Positions 26,610 through 34,788 of a DNA stretch of 64,000 nt are shown here, in pieces. Numbering within the stretch: position 1 is the stretch's first letter; every line of letters begins with the position of its first letter. A program made the translations under genes and the position numbers. The notes under the pieces were generated by a model. It worked only from the letters and a program-made list of their open reading frames with translations, was not told the origin of the DNA and made no database searches. Source of the DNA: Bog-159 sp035308525 (GTDB lineage Bacteria > Acidobacteriota > Terriglobia > Bryobacterales > Bryobacteraceae); NCBI GenBank assembly GCA_035308525.1, contig DATGGM010000171.1, positions 1-64,000 of the forward strand. The letters run 5' to 3'.

Positions 26610-26980
26610 TGCTCACAGACCAGCAAATGGATATGATTATCGGCAGGCTGCTGCAGTTTGGCGTGGCGTTGTCCGCGTTGGTGGTCATGGCCGGCGGCGT
26701 CTGGTATCTCGTGCAATACGGCGCCACCCCGCCGGGTTACCACATCTTTCGCGGCGAGCCCGAGTATTTGCGGCATGTACGCGGCATCGTGAGCGGGGTG
26801 CGCGGCTTTCATTGCCGCCGCATGATCCAGCTGGGACTGTTGCTCCTGATCGCCACACCCGTGGCCCGCGTGGCTTTTTCGGTCGCCGCCTTCACGCTCC
26901 AGAAGGATCGCACATATGTTGCGATTACTTTGTTGGTTCTGGCCATCCTGCTAGTGAGTCTCACCGGCATAGGAGTATAA
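26609..26980 (+). CDS. DUF1634 membrane protein, partner of TauE
   Basis: This 123-residue protein has three hydrophobic helices (about 13-35, 67-87 and 100-120) and the conserved start 'DQQMDMIIGRLLQFGVALSA', characteristic of DUF1634. The start overlaps the TauE stop (TAATG). DUF1634 genes habitually follow TauE/SafE genes, so it is probably an accessory subunit of the same transporter. No soluble domain. Confidence 0.82.
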   Translation: MLTDQQMDMIIGRLLQFGVALSALVVMAGGVWYLVQYGATPPGYHIFRGEPEYLRHVRGIVSGVRGFHCRRMIQLGLLLLIATPVARVAFSVAAFTLQKDRTYVAITLLVLAILLVSLTGIGV

Positions 26981-27018
26981 TCAAGCCTCTGAAGCAGCAA
27001 TCGAACGGCGGAGTAACA

Positions 27019-27456
27019 TTGAAAACCACCAGATTAGTAATGGTAAGTTCAGTACTCGGACTGATGTCCCATGCAGCTTACGCACAGACAGCCGCGTGCA
27101 CCAGCTTCCAGCACACTGTAACGGTTACCATTTCCTCGGCGAACGGCGCCGCGACCGTCTCTCAGGATCCGGCATGCGTGGCCCGCGGCGGCAAGATGTC
27201 TTGGACCGCCACGGAAGGCGACTCCTGGAGCGCAGATTTCACCGACGACTCCCACTCCCCGTTTGCCTCCGGCAAAAAGCACCACGGGGCCAAGGTCGCA
27301 AAGACTAGCGGCGACAAGGTAAAAGCCTGCTCGAAGAGCGACTCGAGTTACGACGCGGCAGCCGGTGGATGCGTTTTCAAATTCAAGGCGACGCATGTAA
27401 AGGGCGGTAAGTCTTGGATACTCGATCCCCAGGTTGTAGTGCAGCCGGGCACCTGA
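27019..27456 (+). CDS. Small secreted cysteine-containing hypothetical protein
   Basis: This 145-residue protein starts at TTG 27019, preceded by GGAG (27010-27013). Residues 1-22 form a clear signal peptide ending at 'AYAQ'. The mature part is rich in Ser, Lys and Asp, with four cysteines (near residues 27, 53, 105 and 119) that could form two disulfides. Strand-like stretches such as 'VTVTISSANGAATVS' suggest a beta-sandwich like cupredoxin or Ig folds, without their metal ligands in recognisable order. It lies between the TauE pair and the Ser/Thr kinase, 11 bases before the latter. I do not recognise a family. Confidence 0.65.
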   Translation: MKTTRLVMVSSVLGLMSHAAYAQTAACTSFQHTVTVTISSANGAATVSQDPACVARGGKMSWTATEGDSWSADFTDDSHSPFASGKKHHGAKVAKTSGDKVKACSKSDSSYDAAAGGCVFKFKATHVKGGKSWILDPQVVVQPGT

Positions 27457-27467
27457 CGCTGACCTGA

Positions 27468-30071
27468 ATGATCGGCGAGCAACTCGGACATTACCGGATT
27501 GAATCCAGGCTGGGACAGGGCGGCATGGGCGTCGTCTACAAGGCCCATGACCTGCACCTCGACCGGCCGGTGGCCATCAAGGTCCTGAATGCGGCGGCGG
27601 TATCCGATCCCGAGCGCAAACGGCGCTTCGTGCAGGAAGCCAGGACGGCATCGTCCCTGAATCATCCAAACATTCTGCACATTTACGACATCGACCAATC
27701 CGGCGGCGTCGACTTCATGGCGATGGAGTTCGTGGCAGGCAAGACCCTGCATGAACTGTCCGGCCACCACGGTCTCCCGCTAGCTGAAGCGCTCAGCTAC
27801 GCCAGCCAGCTTGCCGGGGCCCTCGCGCAAGCTCATGAAGCGGGCATCGTGCATCGCGACATCAAGCCGGCCAACATCATGGTTACCTCGGACGGCCTGG
27901 TGAAGGTGCTGGATTTCGGCCTGGCGAAACTGTCCGAACCGGCGGAGGAACTCGGAGATGCGGCTCTCACCCGGACCGCACACCTCCAAACCGAAGAAGG
28001 CGTGGTGGTCGGCACTGTCCAATACATGTCGCCCGAACAGGCGGATGGCAAGAAGGTCGACGCCCGATCCGACATGTTCTCATTCGGCATGGTGCTCTAC
28101 GAAATGATCACCGGCCAGCGGCCATTCCGGGGTGACTCGCGGCTCTCCATCCTGGCGGCCATCCTGAACAAGGAGCCCATACCGGCCGGCGAGATTAAAG
28201 AGGGTCTGCCGCCCGAGGTGGATCAAATCGTCAACGGCTGCTTGCGGAAAGATCCCGATCAGCGCTTCCCGAATATGGCCACGGTGAAGGCCGCGATCGA
28301 CGAAGTGCAAGCGGCATTGAAGGTTCCTTCTACTGCCAGCCGACTGGAACGTCCGCGTAAGCGTAGTTGGATCCGCGCGGGGGTGGCAGCCGCGGTGGCC
28401 GCGGTGCTCCTCGTGGCAGCCCTGCTGGCTTGGCGCTGGTCTCGCGGCGGGAGCCCGGAAAAGTTGATCGCCATGTTGCCGCTGAAGAGTGCGGCGGCTG
28501 ACCCGGGCAGCCAGGCCTTTGCGGACGGCCTCTCCGAAACACTCAGCCGGCAACTTGGCTGGCTGAACCAGTTTCAGCCCATAGAGCGAGTGCTCCCTGC
28601 CGGCGACGTGCGCGGGGACGCGGCGCTGGGTCCCGCCGAAACCCGGAAGAGACTGGGCGCCGATCTGGTCTTGACCGGAGGTTTGCGGCGTAAGGGCGCT
28701 AACGCCGTATTAAGCATGGTCCTGTGGGCCACGAATCCGGTCCGGGAAGTAAAACGCATGGACCTGACAGTGCCTCTGCGCGATCCCTCGGTCATGCAAC
28801 TCGAGTTGCTCAAAAAGATCGCGAAAATCCTGAACCTGCGCTGGAGCCCCCAGGCCGACGAGATCTTTACCACGGGAAACACCCAGGCGCCCGAGGCCTA
28901 CGGCGCCTACCTGGAGGCCTGCGGATATGCGCGGCACCCGGATCGAGCCGACGATATGGATCGCGCCATCAGTTTGTCCCAGGCGGCAATCGCCAGGGAC
29001 GGATCGTTCGGGCGCGCGTATATGGTCATGGCTGAGGCGCTGTGGGCCAAGAGTGCGCTCACCGAGGATCAGCAGTGGGCGGTGAAAGCGCGCGAAGCCT
29101 GTTTACAGGCGATCGCCGCCAAGGCCGACCTGTCCGACGTCCACCTGGTGCTGGGAAAGATCGATAAGAGGACCGGCAAGCCCCAGGAAGCCCTCGAAGA
29201 GTTTCGGAAGGCGCTGCAGCTCGACTCCCTCAGCATCGCGGCCCACACCAGTCTCGCGGAAGCTTATGAAGCTCTGGGGCAGGTGAACGATGCCGAGTCC
29301 GCCTACCGCGGCTTGATTGAACTTTGGCCCAATTACATCGTCCCCTACAGCCACCTCGGGTCTTTCTATGTCCGCCAGGGCCGCTACAAGGATGCCGAAC
29401 CGGTCTTTCGAAAGTACACTGAGTTGGCGCCGGAGAACGCATCCGGGTATCAGAATCTGGGGGCGGTGTACCATCTGCTCGGCCGACCCGACGATGCCGC
29501 TGTCATGCTGAAAAAGTCGCTGGCGATCAAACCTTCGGCCCGCGGTTATACCAATCTCGGTACGCTCTACTTCTTTGAAGGCCACTATTCGGATGCCGTT
29601 CCCCTGATGGAAAAGGCCGTGGAGATGGAGCGCACGAACTATGTGTACTGGGGCAACCTGGGAGATGCATATCGGTGGGCGCCGGAATTCAAAGACCGCG
29701 CCGCGGAAGCTTACCGGGAGGCCATCCGTCTGGCGGAGGAGCAGCCCGGCACGGATCGGAACGACGCCAATCTATGCGCCAGCCTGGCCGCTTATTATGC
29801 CAAGCTGCCGGATACCGCGAGAGCGCTGTCGGAGCTTGCCAGGGCGCGGCGCCTCGCGCCCATAAATCCTGCCGTGCTCTTCAAGTCGGCCGTGGTATAT
29901 GAGATCGCCGGCCGGAAGGAACAAGCCATCAGCGCATTGGATCTGGCGTTGCAAGCGGGCTATTCGATTGACGAAATTCGCCAGGACCCGGAGTTGACGG
30001 AACTGCGCAAAGATCCGCGGTTCGCGCGGCTGGAAAAACGCGCCGGCTCCGGCGCCAAGGGTACCCCCTAG
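27468..30071 (+). CDS. Membrane Ser/Thr protein kinase with TolB-like and TPR extracytoplasmic region
   Basis: This is an 867-residue Hanks-type kinase. The glycine loop is LGQGGMGVVY, the ATP lysine K38 is in 'VAIKVL', the catalytic loop is HRDIKPAN (D131), the metal motif is DFG (D149) and the activation-segment end is GTVQYMSPEQ. A single membrane helix lies near residues 308-327. Outside it are a TolB/FlgO-like nucleotide-binding-type domain ('IAMLPLKSAA...FADGLSETLSRQL') and about seven TPR units to the C-terminus. This layout is characteristic of acidobacterial kinases. It may sense envelope protein load through the TPRs. It follows the small secreted protein after 11 bases. Confidence 0.9.
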   Translation: MIGEQLGHYRIESRLGQGGMGVVYKAHDLHLDRPVAIKVLNAAAVSDPERKRRFVQEARTASSLNHPNILHIYDIDQSGGVDFMAMEFVAGKTLHELSGHHGLPLAEALSYASQLAGALAQAHEAGIVHRDIKPANIMVTSDGLVKVLDFGLAKLSEPAEELGDAALTRTAHLQTEEGVVVGTVQYMSPEQADGKKVDARSDMFSFGMVLYEMITGQRPFRGDSRLSILAAILNKEPIPAGEIKEGLPPEVDQIVNGCLRKDPDQRFPNMATVKAAIDEVQAALKVPSTASRLERPRKRSWIRAGVAAAVAAVLLVAALLAWRWSRGGSPEKLIAMLPLKSAAADPGSQAFADGLSETLSRQLGWLNQFQPIERVLPAGDVRGDAALGPAETRKRLGADLVLTGGLRRKGANAVLSMVLWATNPVREVKRMDLTVPLRDPSVMQLELLKKIAKILNLRWSPQADEIFTTGNTQAPEAYGAYLEACGYARHPDRADDMDRAISLSQAAIARDGSFGRAYMVMAEALWAKSALTEDQQWAVKAREACLQAIAAKADLSDVHLVLGKIDKRTGKPQEALEEFRKALQLDSLSIAAHTSLAEAYEALGQVNDAESAYRGLIELWPNYIVPYSHLGSFYVRQGRYKDAEPVFRKYTELAPENASGYQNLGAVYHLLGRPDDAAVMLKKSLAIKPSARGYTNLGTLYFFEGHYSDAVPLMEKAVEMERTNYVYWGNLGDAYRWAPEFKDRAAEAYREAIRLAEEQPGTDRNDANLCASLAAYYAKLPDTARALSELARARRLAPINPAVLFKSAVVYEIAGRKEQAISALDLALQAGYSIDEIRQDPELTELRKDPRFARLEKRAGSGAKGTP

Positions 30072-30087
30072 CTCGAACCCCCTCGCC

Positions 30088-31725
30088 ATGTCCGACGCCA
30101 CCGAATTCACCAAAGCGCGGGATTTTCTGATCCGCCATCGCATCGACTATGAGCATGCCTGCCGGCATTTTCAGTGGCCGAAGGCGGATGAATTCAACTG
30201 GGCGCTCGATTATTTCGACGTGATGGCGGCCGGCAACCAGAATGCGGCGCTGTGGGTGGTGGATGAATCCGGCGCGGAAACCATCCACACGTTCGCCGGG
30301 ATGTCGGAGCGCTCGAATCGCACAGCGCAATTCCTGCGCGAGATCGGCGTCCGCCGCGGCGATCGCATTCTGCTGATGCTGGGCAACGAGCCGCCTCTCT
30401 GGGAAACTCTTTTGGCCGCCTGCAAGCTGGGCGCGGTGGTGATTCCCGCCGCGACATTGCTGGGTCCCGAAGATCTCCGCGACCGGCTGGATCGTGGCGC
30501 AGTCCGCCACGTGATCGCGGGGGCCGCCCACACCGCCAAATTCGCCGCCCTGGAGCGCGACTACACCCGCGTTTGCGTAGGCGGGCCCGTGATGGGATGG
30601 CATTCGTTCGAGGATGCCGCGCGGCAAAGCGGCTCATTCACCCCGGATGGCGTCACGCGCGCCAGCGATCCCCTGCTGCTCTACTTCACCTCCGGAACGA
30701 CGGCCAAACCGAAGCTGGTGCTGCACTCTCACCAGAGCTATCCTGTGGGCCACCTTTCCACCATGTACTGGCTGGGCCTGCTGCCCGGCGACGTGCATTG
30801 GAACATCAGCTCCCCGGGTTGGGCGAAGCACGCCTGGAGCTGCTGGTTCGCGCCCTGGAACGCGGGGGCCACGGTGTTCGCCTTCAATTATTCGCGCTTC
30901 CAGGCGCCCGTGGTGCTCGAGATGCTTGCGCGCAAGCACATCACCACTGTCTGCGCGCCGCCTACGGTCTGGCGCATGCTGGTGCAGGAAAAGCTGGCGG
31001 ATTTCAAGGTGCATCTTCGGGAGGCGGTGTCGGCGGGCGAGCCTTTGAATGCCGAGGTGATCGAGCGGGTGCAGGCCGCCTGGGGGATCACTATTCGCGA
31101 CGGCTTCGGGCAAACGGAAACCACCGCTATCGCCGGCAACTCACCCGGACAAGCGGTGAAGGCCGGCTCCATGGGGCGCCCCATGCCCGGCTATCGCGTG
31201 GAACTGATCGACGGAGAGATCTGCCTGGATCTGGCGCAGCCCACGCTGGGCCTGATGCTGGGTTATGGCGACGGCACGGGCGCGGCGGCACCCGATGGCT
31301 ACTATCACACGGGAGACCTGGCATCCCGCGACGAGGACGGTTACATCACCTACATCGGACGGGCCGATGACGTGTTCAAGTCGTCGGACTATCGCATCAG
31401 TCCTTTCGAATTGGAGAGCGTGCTGGTGCGCCATCCGGCGGTGGCCGAAGCCGCCGTGGTGGCCAGCCCCGATCCGCTACGCTACGCAGTCCCCAAAGCA
31501 TTTGTCCTGCTCGCTCCCGGGTATGTGGCGGGCGCGGATCTGGCGCGCGCTATCTTTCAGTTCGTCCGGCAGACGGTAGCGCCCTACAAGCGCATCCGGC
31601 GGCTGGAATTTACGGAACTTCCCAAGACCATCTCGGGCAAGATCCGCCGGGTGCAGTTGCGAATCAGCGGTTCGGCCGGGCAGGCACACGAGTACCGTGA
31701 AGAAGACTTCCCCGATCTGGGTTGA
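30088..31725 (+). CDS. AMP-dependent acyl-CoA synthetase
   Basis: This is a 545-residue ANL-superfamily enzyme. The phosphate loop is 'LLYFTSGTTAKPKL', the adenylation motif is 'DGFGQTETT', the hinge region reads 'YYHTGDLASRDEDGYI' and the C-terminal catalytic lysine lies in 'KTISGKIRR'. It activates a carboxylic acid as acyl-AMP and transfers it to coenzyme A. The pattern 'SPGWAKHAWSCWFAPW' resembles medium-chain or benzoate-type synthetases more than acetyl-CoA synthetase. It lies 16 bases after the kinase gene and could be co-transcribed. The acyl substrate is unknown. Confidence 0.88.
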   Translation: MSDATEFTKARDFLIRHRIDYEHACRHFQWPKADEFNWALDYFDVMAAGNQNAALWVVDESGAETIHTFAGMSERSNRTAQFLREIGVRRGDRILLMLGNEPPLWETLLAACKLGAVVIPAATLLGPEDLRDRLDRGAVRHVIAGAAHTAKFAALERDYTRVCVGGPVMGWHSFEDAARQSGSFTPDGVTRASDPLLLYFTSGTTAKPKLVLHSHQSYPVGHLSTMYWLGLLPGDVHWNISSPGWAKHAWSCWFAPWNAGATVFAFNYSRFQAPVVLEMLARKHITTVCAPPTVWRMLVQEKLADFKVHLREAVSAGEPLNAEVIERVQAAWGITIRDGFGQTETTAIAGNSPGQAVKAGSMGRPMPGYRVELIDGEICLDLAQPTLGLMLGYGDGTGAAAPDGYYHTGDLASRDEDGYITYIGRADDVFKSSDYRISPFELESVLVRHPAVAEAAVVASPDPLRYAVPKAFVLLAPGYVAGADLARAIFQFVRQTVAPYKRIRRLEFTELPKTISGKIRRVQLRISGSAGQAHEYREEDFPDLG

Positions 31726-31727
31726 GT

Positions 31728-32357
31728 TCACAGAATATTGACGGCCCGCGCCGCCAGCAAAGCCACCGTGGTAAACGATATGCTGGCCTGTACCATCATC
31801 ATGCCCTTCGCCCAGCGCGAGAGCACCGGCACATCGGTCGGAGAAAATGCCGTGCTGGTGTTGAACGCCAGGAACAGGTAGTCCACGAATCCCGGCATCC
31901 AGTCCTGGTCTCCCTGCATCATCTGCGGAAACAGGAACGCGCCTTCGGTGTGCTCTCCGCGCAGATCGCGCTGATTGGGTCCGCCGGCATCCAGCCGCCA
32001 ATACCACGAGGCAAACACCAGGACGTTTGAGACCCACAGCGCCGCCGCCGACCGCAACAGATCCCGGGGCGCCTCTTTGTGTTCCGGAAGCGCGGCAATC
32101 AGCAGGATCAGCGAGCCGATCATGGCCGCCGTGACGATACCCAGTGAAGTGTATCCCACCGCCTGGCTGAGCGCGTTCTTGGACCGCTTGTGCAGCACGG
32201 TACCGAATAGCGAGAGGGGCGTCACCAGCGCCAGGGCCAGCCACCCGGGACCGGGACTCAAAGCCTCCGGCAATACCCAATACAACCCGCCGACCGCCAG
32301 CAGCGCCATGATCGCCGGCCAGCGCGGCTCCGCGCGCAGCCCGGTTGTGTCCGACAT
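31728..32357 (-). CDS. Polytopic membrane protein, DUF1345-like
   Basis: This 209-residue protein has five hydrophobic segments (about residues 12-28, 38-54, 66-88, 102-120 and 180-207). It carries a conserved stretch before the last helix, 'FVDYLFLAFNTSTAFSPTDV', which resembles the signature of DUF1345 membrane proteins and the pore region of two-helix ion channels. Start ATG 32357. It ends 2 bases from the convergent acyl-CoA synthetase and is 21 bases downstream of the aminotransferase, probably in the same transcript. Function unknown. Confidence 0.68.
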   Translation of the reverse strand: MSDTTGLRAEPRWPAIMALLAVGGLYWVLPEALSPGPGWLALALVTPLSLFGTVLHKRSKNALSQAVGYTSLGIVTAAMIGSLILLIAALPEHKEAPRDLLRSAAALWVSNVLVFASWYWRLDAGGPNQRDLRGEHTEGAFLFPQMMQGDQDWMPGFVDYLFLAFNTSTAFSPTDVPVLSRWAKGMMMVQASISFTTVALLAARAVNIL

Positions 32358-32378
32358 ACACCCATCGTAAGACAGGCC

Positions 32379-33566
32379 TCAGTCGTTATGCAGTTTGACA
32401 GACCCATCCACTTTCGCCAATAAACGGCAGCAGCCTTCCCGGAAGGTCTCCGGCTCCGTCAACAGGCTGAGCACCAGGAACGCCTCCGATTCGAAATCGT
32501 AAAAGAATCCGGGTTGCGCCAGCACGTCTTCCTCGTCCAGCAGGGCCAGCACCCAATCTTCCTCGCGGCGCGTGCGAGGCACCTGCAGCGTGGCATACCA
32601 GCCGCCCTCCGCGGCCAGCATGCGGCAGGGGGATTCCGCGCCGATGGCGCACCGGAACCAATCGAGATTATCCCGCACGCGCGCGGCGATCTGTTCCCGG
32701 ATTCCCTTCCCCAATTCCAGCAGCCGGGCCGCGGCGTGCTGCACGGGCGTGCTGACGGAAAGATACGTGTCCGCGATCAGTTCGAGCTTCTCCCTGGTTT
32801 CCGCGCGGGCGGGCGCGGGCCCTGCGATCACGATCCATCCCAGCTTCATCTGCGGCAACCCCGCGACCTTGGACAGCCCGCTCATGGAAAATGCCGGCGC
32901 TTCTTCGATATCCACTAGCCAGCGGACCCGGCGCGGATCTTCGGCGAAGGCATAGTCCGCGAACACTTCATCCGAAATGAGAGCGATCCTTCGCGGTGCG
33001 CACAACTCCGCGAGGAAGCGCGCCTCCTCGCGCTTCAGAAATGATCCGGTGGGATTATTCGGGTTCACCAACACGATGGCGCGCGTGCGCGGCGTGAGGG
33101 CCGCGGCCAGCGCCTCACAATCGACGGACCAGCCGCCGTGATAGACCAGGGGATACGAAACCACGCGCAGCGATTCCATGGACGCCAGAAACTCGAACAA
33201 CGGATAGGACGGCCGCGGAACGAGCACCTCATCGCCCGCATCGGCCAGCAGCTTGAAGAGATAGGCGTACGCTTCACTGGTGCTGGCGGTAAGCAGTACG
33301 CGGTCCGGCGTGACGTGGTATGCGGAGTCCGCGTAATAACGGCAGACGGCTTCGCGCGCCGCGAGCAGCCCCGCGGGCTGGGGATCATACAGCAGGCCGC
33401 GCGGGTCCGCCAGCGCTTCTGCGATCTGGCTGGGATACGTGAATCCCGCGCGCGTGGGGTTCGATTCGGTCAAATCCAGGATGCGCGCACCCAACCGCCG
33501 CTTCTCCGCCAGCAGGCGCGCCAGGCGGTTGGGAGCGAGGTCCCAGTGAAATCGAGACGAGAACAT
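32379..33566 (-). CDS. PLP-dependent class I/II aminotransferase
   Basis: This is a 395-residue fold-type I aminotransferase. The internal aldimine lysine is K233 in 'SGLSKVAG', the cofactor-phosphate region has N170 in 'NPNNPTG', and the pyridine-nitrogen aspartate is D199 in 'ISDEVF'. Such enzymes move an amino group between an amino acid and a keto acid; the exact amino-acid specificity is not visible. It begins 20 bases from the divergent acyl-CoA dehydrogenase gene, so both promoters must overlap. Length is typical of the family. Confidence 0.9.
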   Translation of the reverse strand: MFSSRFHWDLAPNRLARLLAEKRRLGARILDLTESNPTRAGFTYPSQIAEALADPRGLLYDPQPAGLLAAREAVCRYYADSAYHVTPDRVLLTASTSEAYAYLFKLLADAGDEVLVPRPSYPLFEFLASMESLRVVSYPLVYHGGWSVDCEALAAALTPRTRAIVLVNPNNPTGSFLKREEARFLAELCAPRRIALISDEVFADYAFAEDPRRVRWLVDIEEAPAFSMSGLSKVAGLPQMKLGWIVIAGPAPARAETREKLELIADTYLSVSTPVQHAAARLLELGKGIREQIAARVRDNLDWFRCAIGAESPCRMLAAEGGWYATLQVPRTRREEDWVLALLDEEDVLAQPGFFYDFESEAFLVLSLLTEPETFREGCCRLLAKVDGSVKLHND

Positions 33567-33586
33567 GGAATGATAGGCTTGATTAT

Positions 33587-34753
33587 ATGGCCTTTCGCGG
33601 AGTGGATTACCTGCTGATCGATTCCCTGTTCAATGAAGAGGAACTGCTGGTGCGGCAGACAGCGCGGCAGTTCGTCGACGACCGCCTGATACCGGTCATT
33701 CGCGACTGTTATCGCGACGCGCGCTTCCCCTGCGAGCTGGTGCCGGAGATGGGCCGGCTGGGCTTCTTCGGCGCCAACCTGGAGGGCTATGGCTGCGCCG
33801 GCATGAGCAACGTGGAATACGGGCTGATTATGCAGGAGCTGGAACGCGGCGATTCTGGATTGCGCAGCTTCGTCAGCGTGCAGGGCGCCCTGGTGATGTA
33901 TCCCATTCATAACTACGGCTCCGACGCACAAAAACAAAAATGGCTGCCCCTGTTGCAAAGCGGGAAAGCCGTCGGCTGCTTCGGGCTGACGGAGCCGGAC
34001 TTCGGCTCCAACCCCGCCGGCATGCGCACCACCGCGCGGCGGGATGGCGGCGACTGGATTCTCAACGGCGAGAAGACCTGGATCACCAACGGAACGCTGG
34101 CCGATGTGGCTGTAGTTTGGGCGCGCGCCGAGGAAGGCATCCGCGGGTTCCTGGTGGAGCGCGGCACGCCGGGTTACACTTCGTCGGATATCCACGGAAA
34201 ATGGTCCATGCGCGCATCGGTCACTTCCAGCCTGTCGCTGGCGGATTGCCGCGTACCGGCGTCCGCCATGCTGCCGGGGGCCAAAGGCCTGAAAGGACCT
34301 CTGGGCTGCCTCTCCCAAGCGCGTTACGGCATCGGCTGGGGCGTGCTGGGCGCGGCCATGGACTGCTACGAGACCGCCCGCCAGTACAGCATCCTGCGCA
34401 AGCAGTTCGATGACCGGCCCATCGCCTCGCACCAGCTTGTCCAGGAGAAACTGGCCTGCATGATTACCGAGATCACCAAAGCGCAATTGCTGGCGGTGCA
34501 GGTGGGCCGGCTGAAGGATCGTGGGAAGCTGGAACCGGCGCACATTTCCATGCTGAAACGGAACAACGTGGCCATTGCGCTGGATTGCGCGCGGCTCAGC
34601 CGCGACCTGCTGGGCGCCAATGGCATCACGGACGAATACCCCATCATGCGGCATCTGTGTAATCTCGAGACCGTGAAGACTTACGAAGGAACCGACCACA
34701 TACACACGCTGGTGATCGGAGAGAGGGTGACCGGTATCGCCGCTTATAAGTAG
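33587..34753 (+). CDS. Glutaryl-CoA dehydrogenase-like acyl-CoA dehydrogenase
   Basis: This 388-residue flavoprotein has the full acyl-CoA dehydrogenase layout. The FAD-binding middle contains 'CFGLTEPDFGSNPAGM', the substrate loop contains 'DWILNGEKTWITNG', and the catalytic glutamate is E367 in 'TYEGTDHIHTLVIGE'. The front 'SVQGALVMYPIHNYGS' and the C-terminal 'GITDEYPIMRHLCNLE' closely follow glutaryl-CoA dehydrogenases. Those enzymes convert glutaryl-CoA to crotonyl-CoA in lysine and tryptophan breakdown. A role in lysine or aromatic catabolism with the neighbouring divergent aminotransferase is plausible but inferred. Confidence 0.85.
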   Translation: MAFRGVDYLLIDSLFNEEELLVRQTARQFVDDRLIPVIRDCYRDARFPCELVPEMGRLGFFGANLEGYGCAGMSNVEYGLIMQELERGDSGLRSFVSVQGALVMYPIHNYGSDAQKQKWLPLLQSGKAVGCFGLTEPDFGSNPAGMRTTARRDGGDWILNGEKTWITNGTLADVAVVWARAEEGIRGFLVERGTPGYTSSDIHGKWSMRASVTSSLSLADCRVPASAMLPGAKGLKGPLGCLSQARYGIGWGVLGAAMDCYETARQYSILRKQFDDRPIASHQLVQEKLACMITEITKAQLLAVQVGRLKDRGKLEPAHISMLKRNNVAIALDCARLSRDLLGANGITDEYPIMRHLCNLETVKTYEGTDHIHTLVIGERVTGIAAYK

Positions 34754-34788
34754 CGGGGGATGCCCAGTCCCCGGCTCCGACTCAACCC

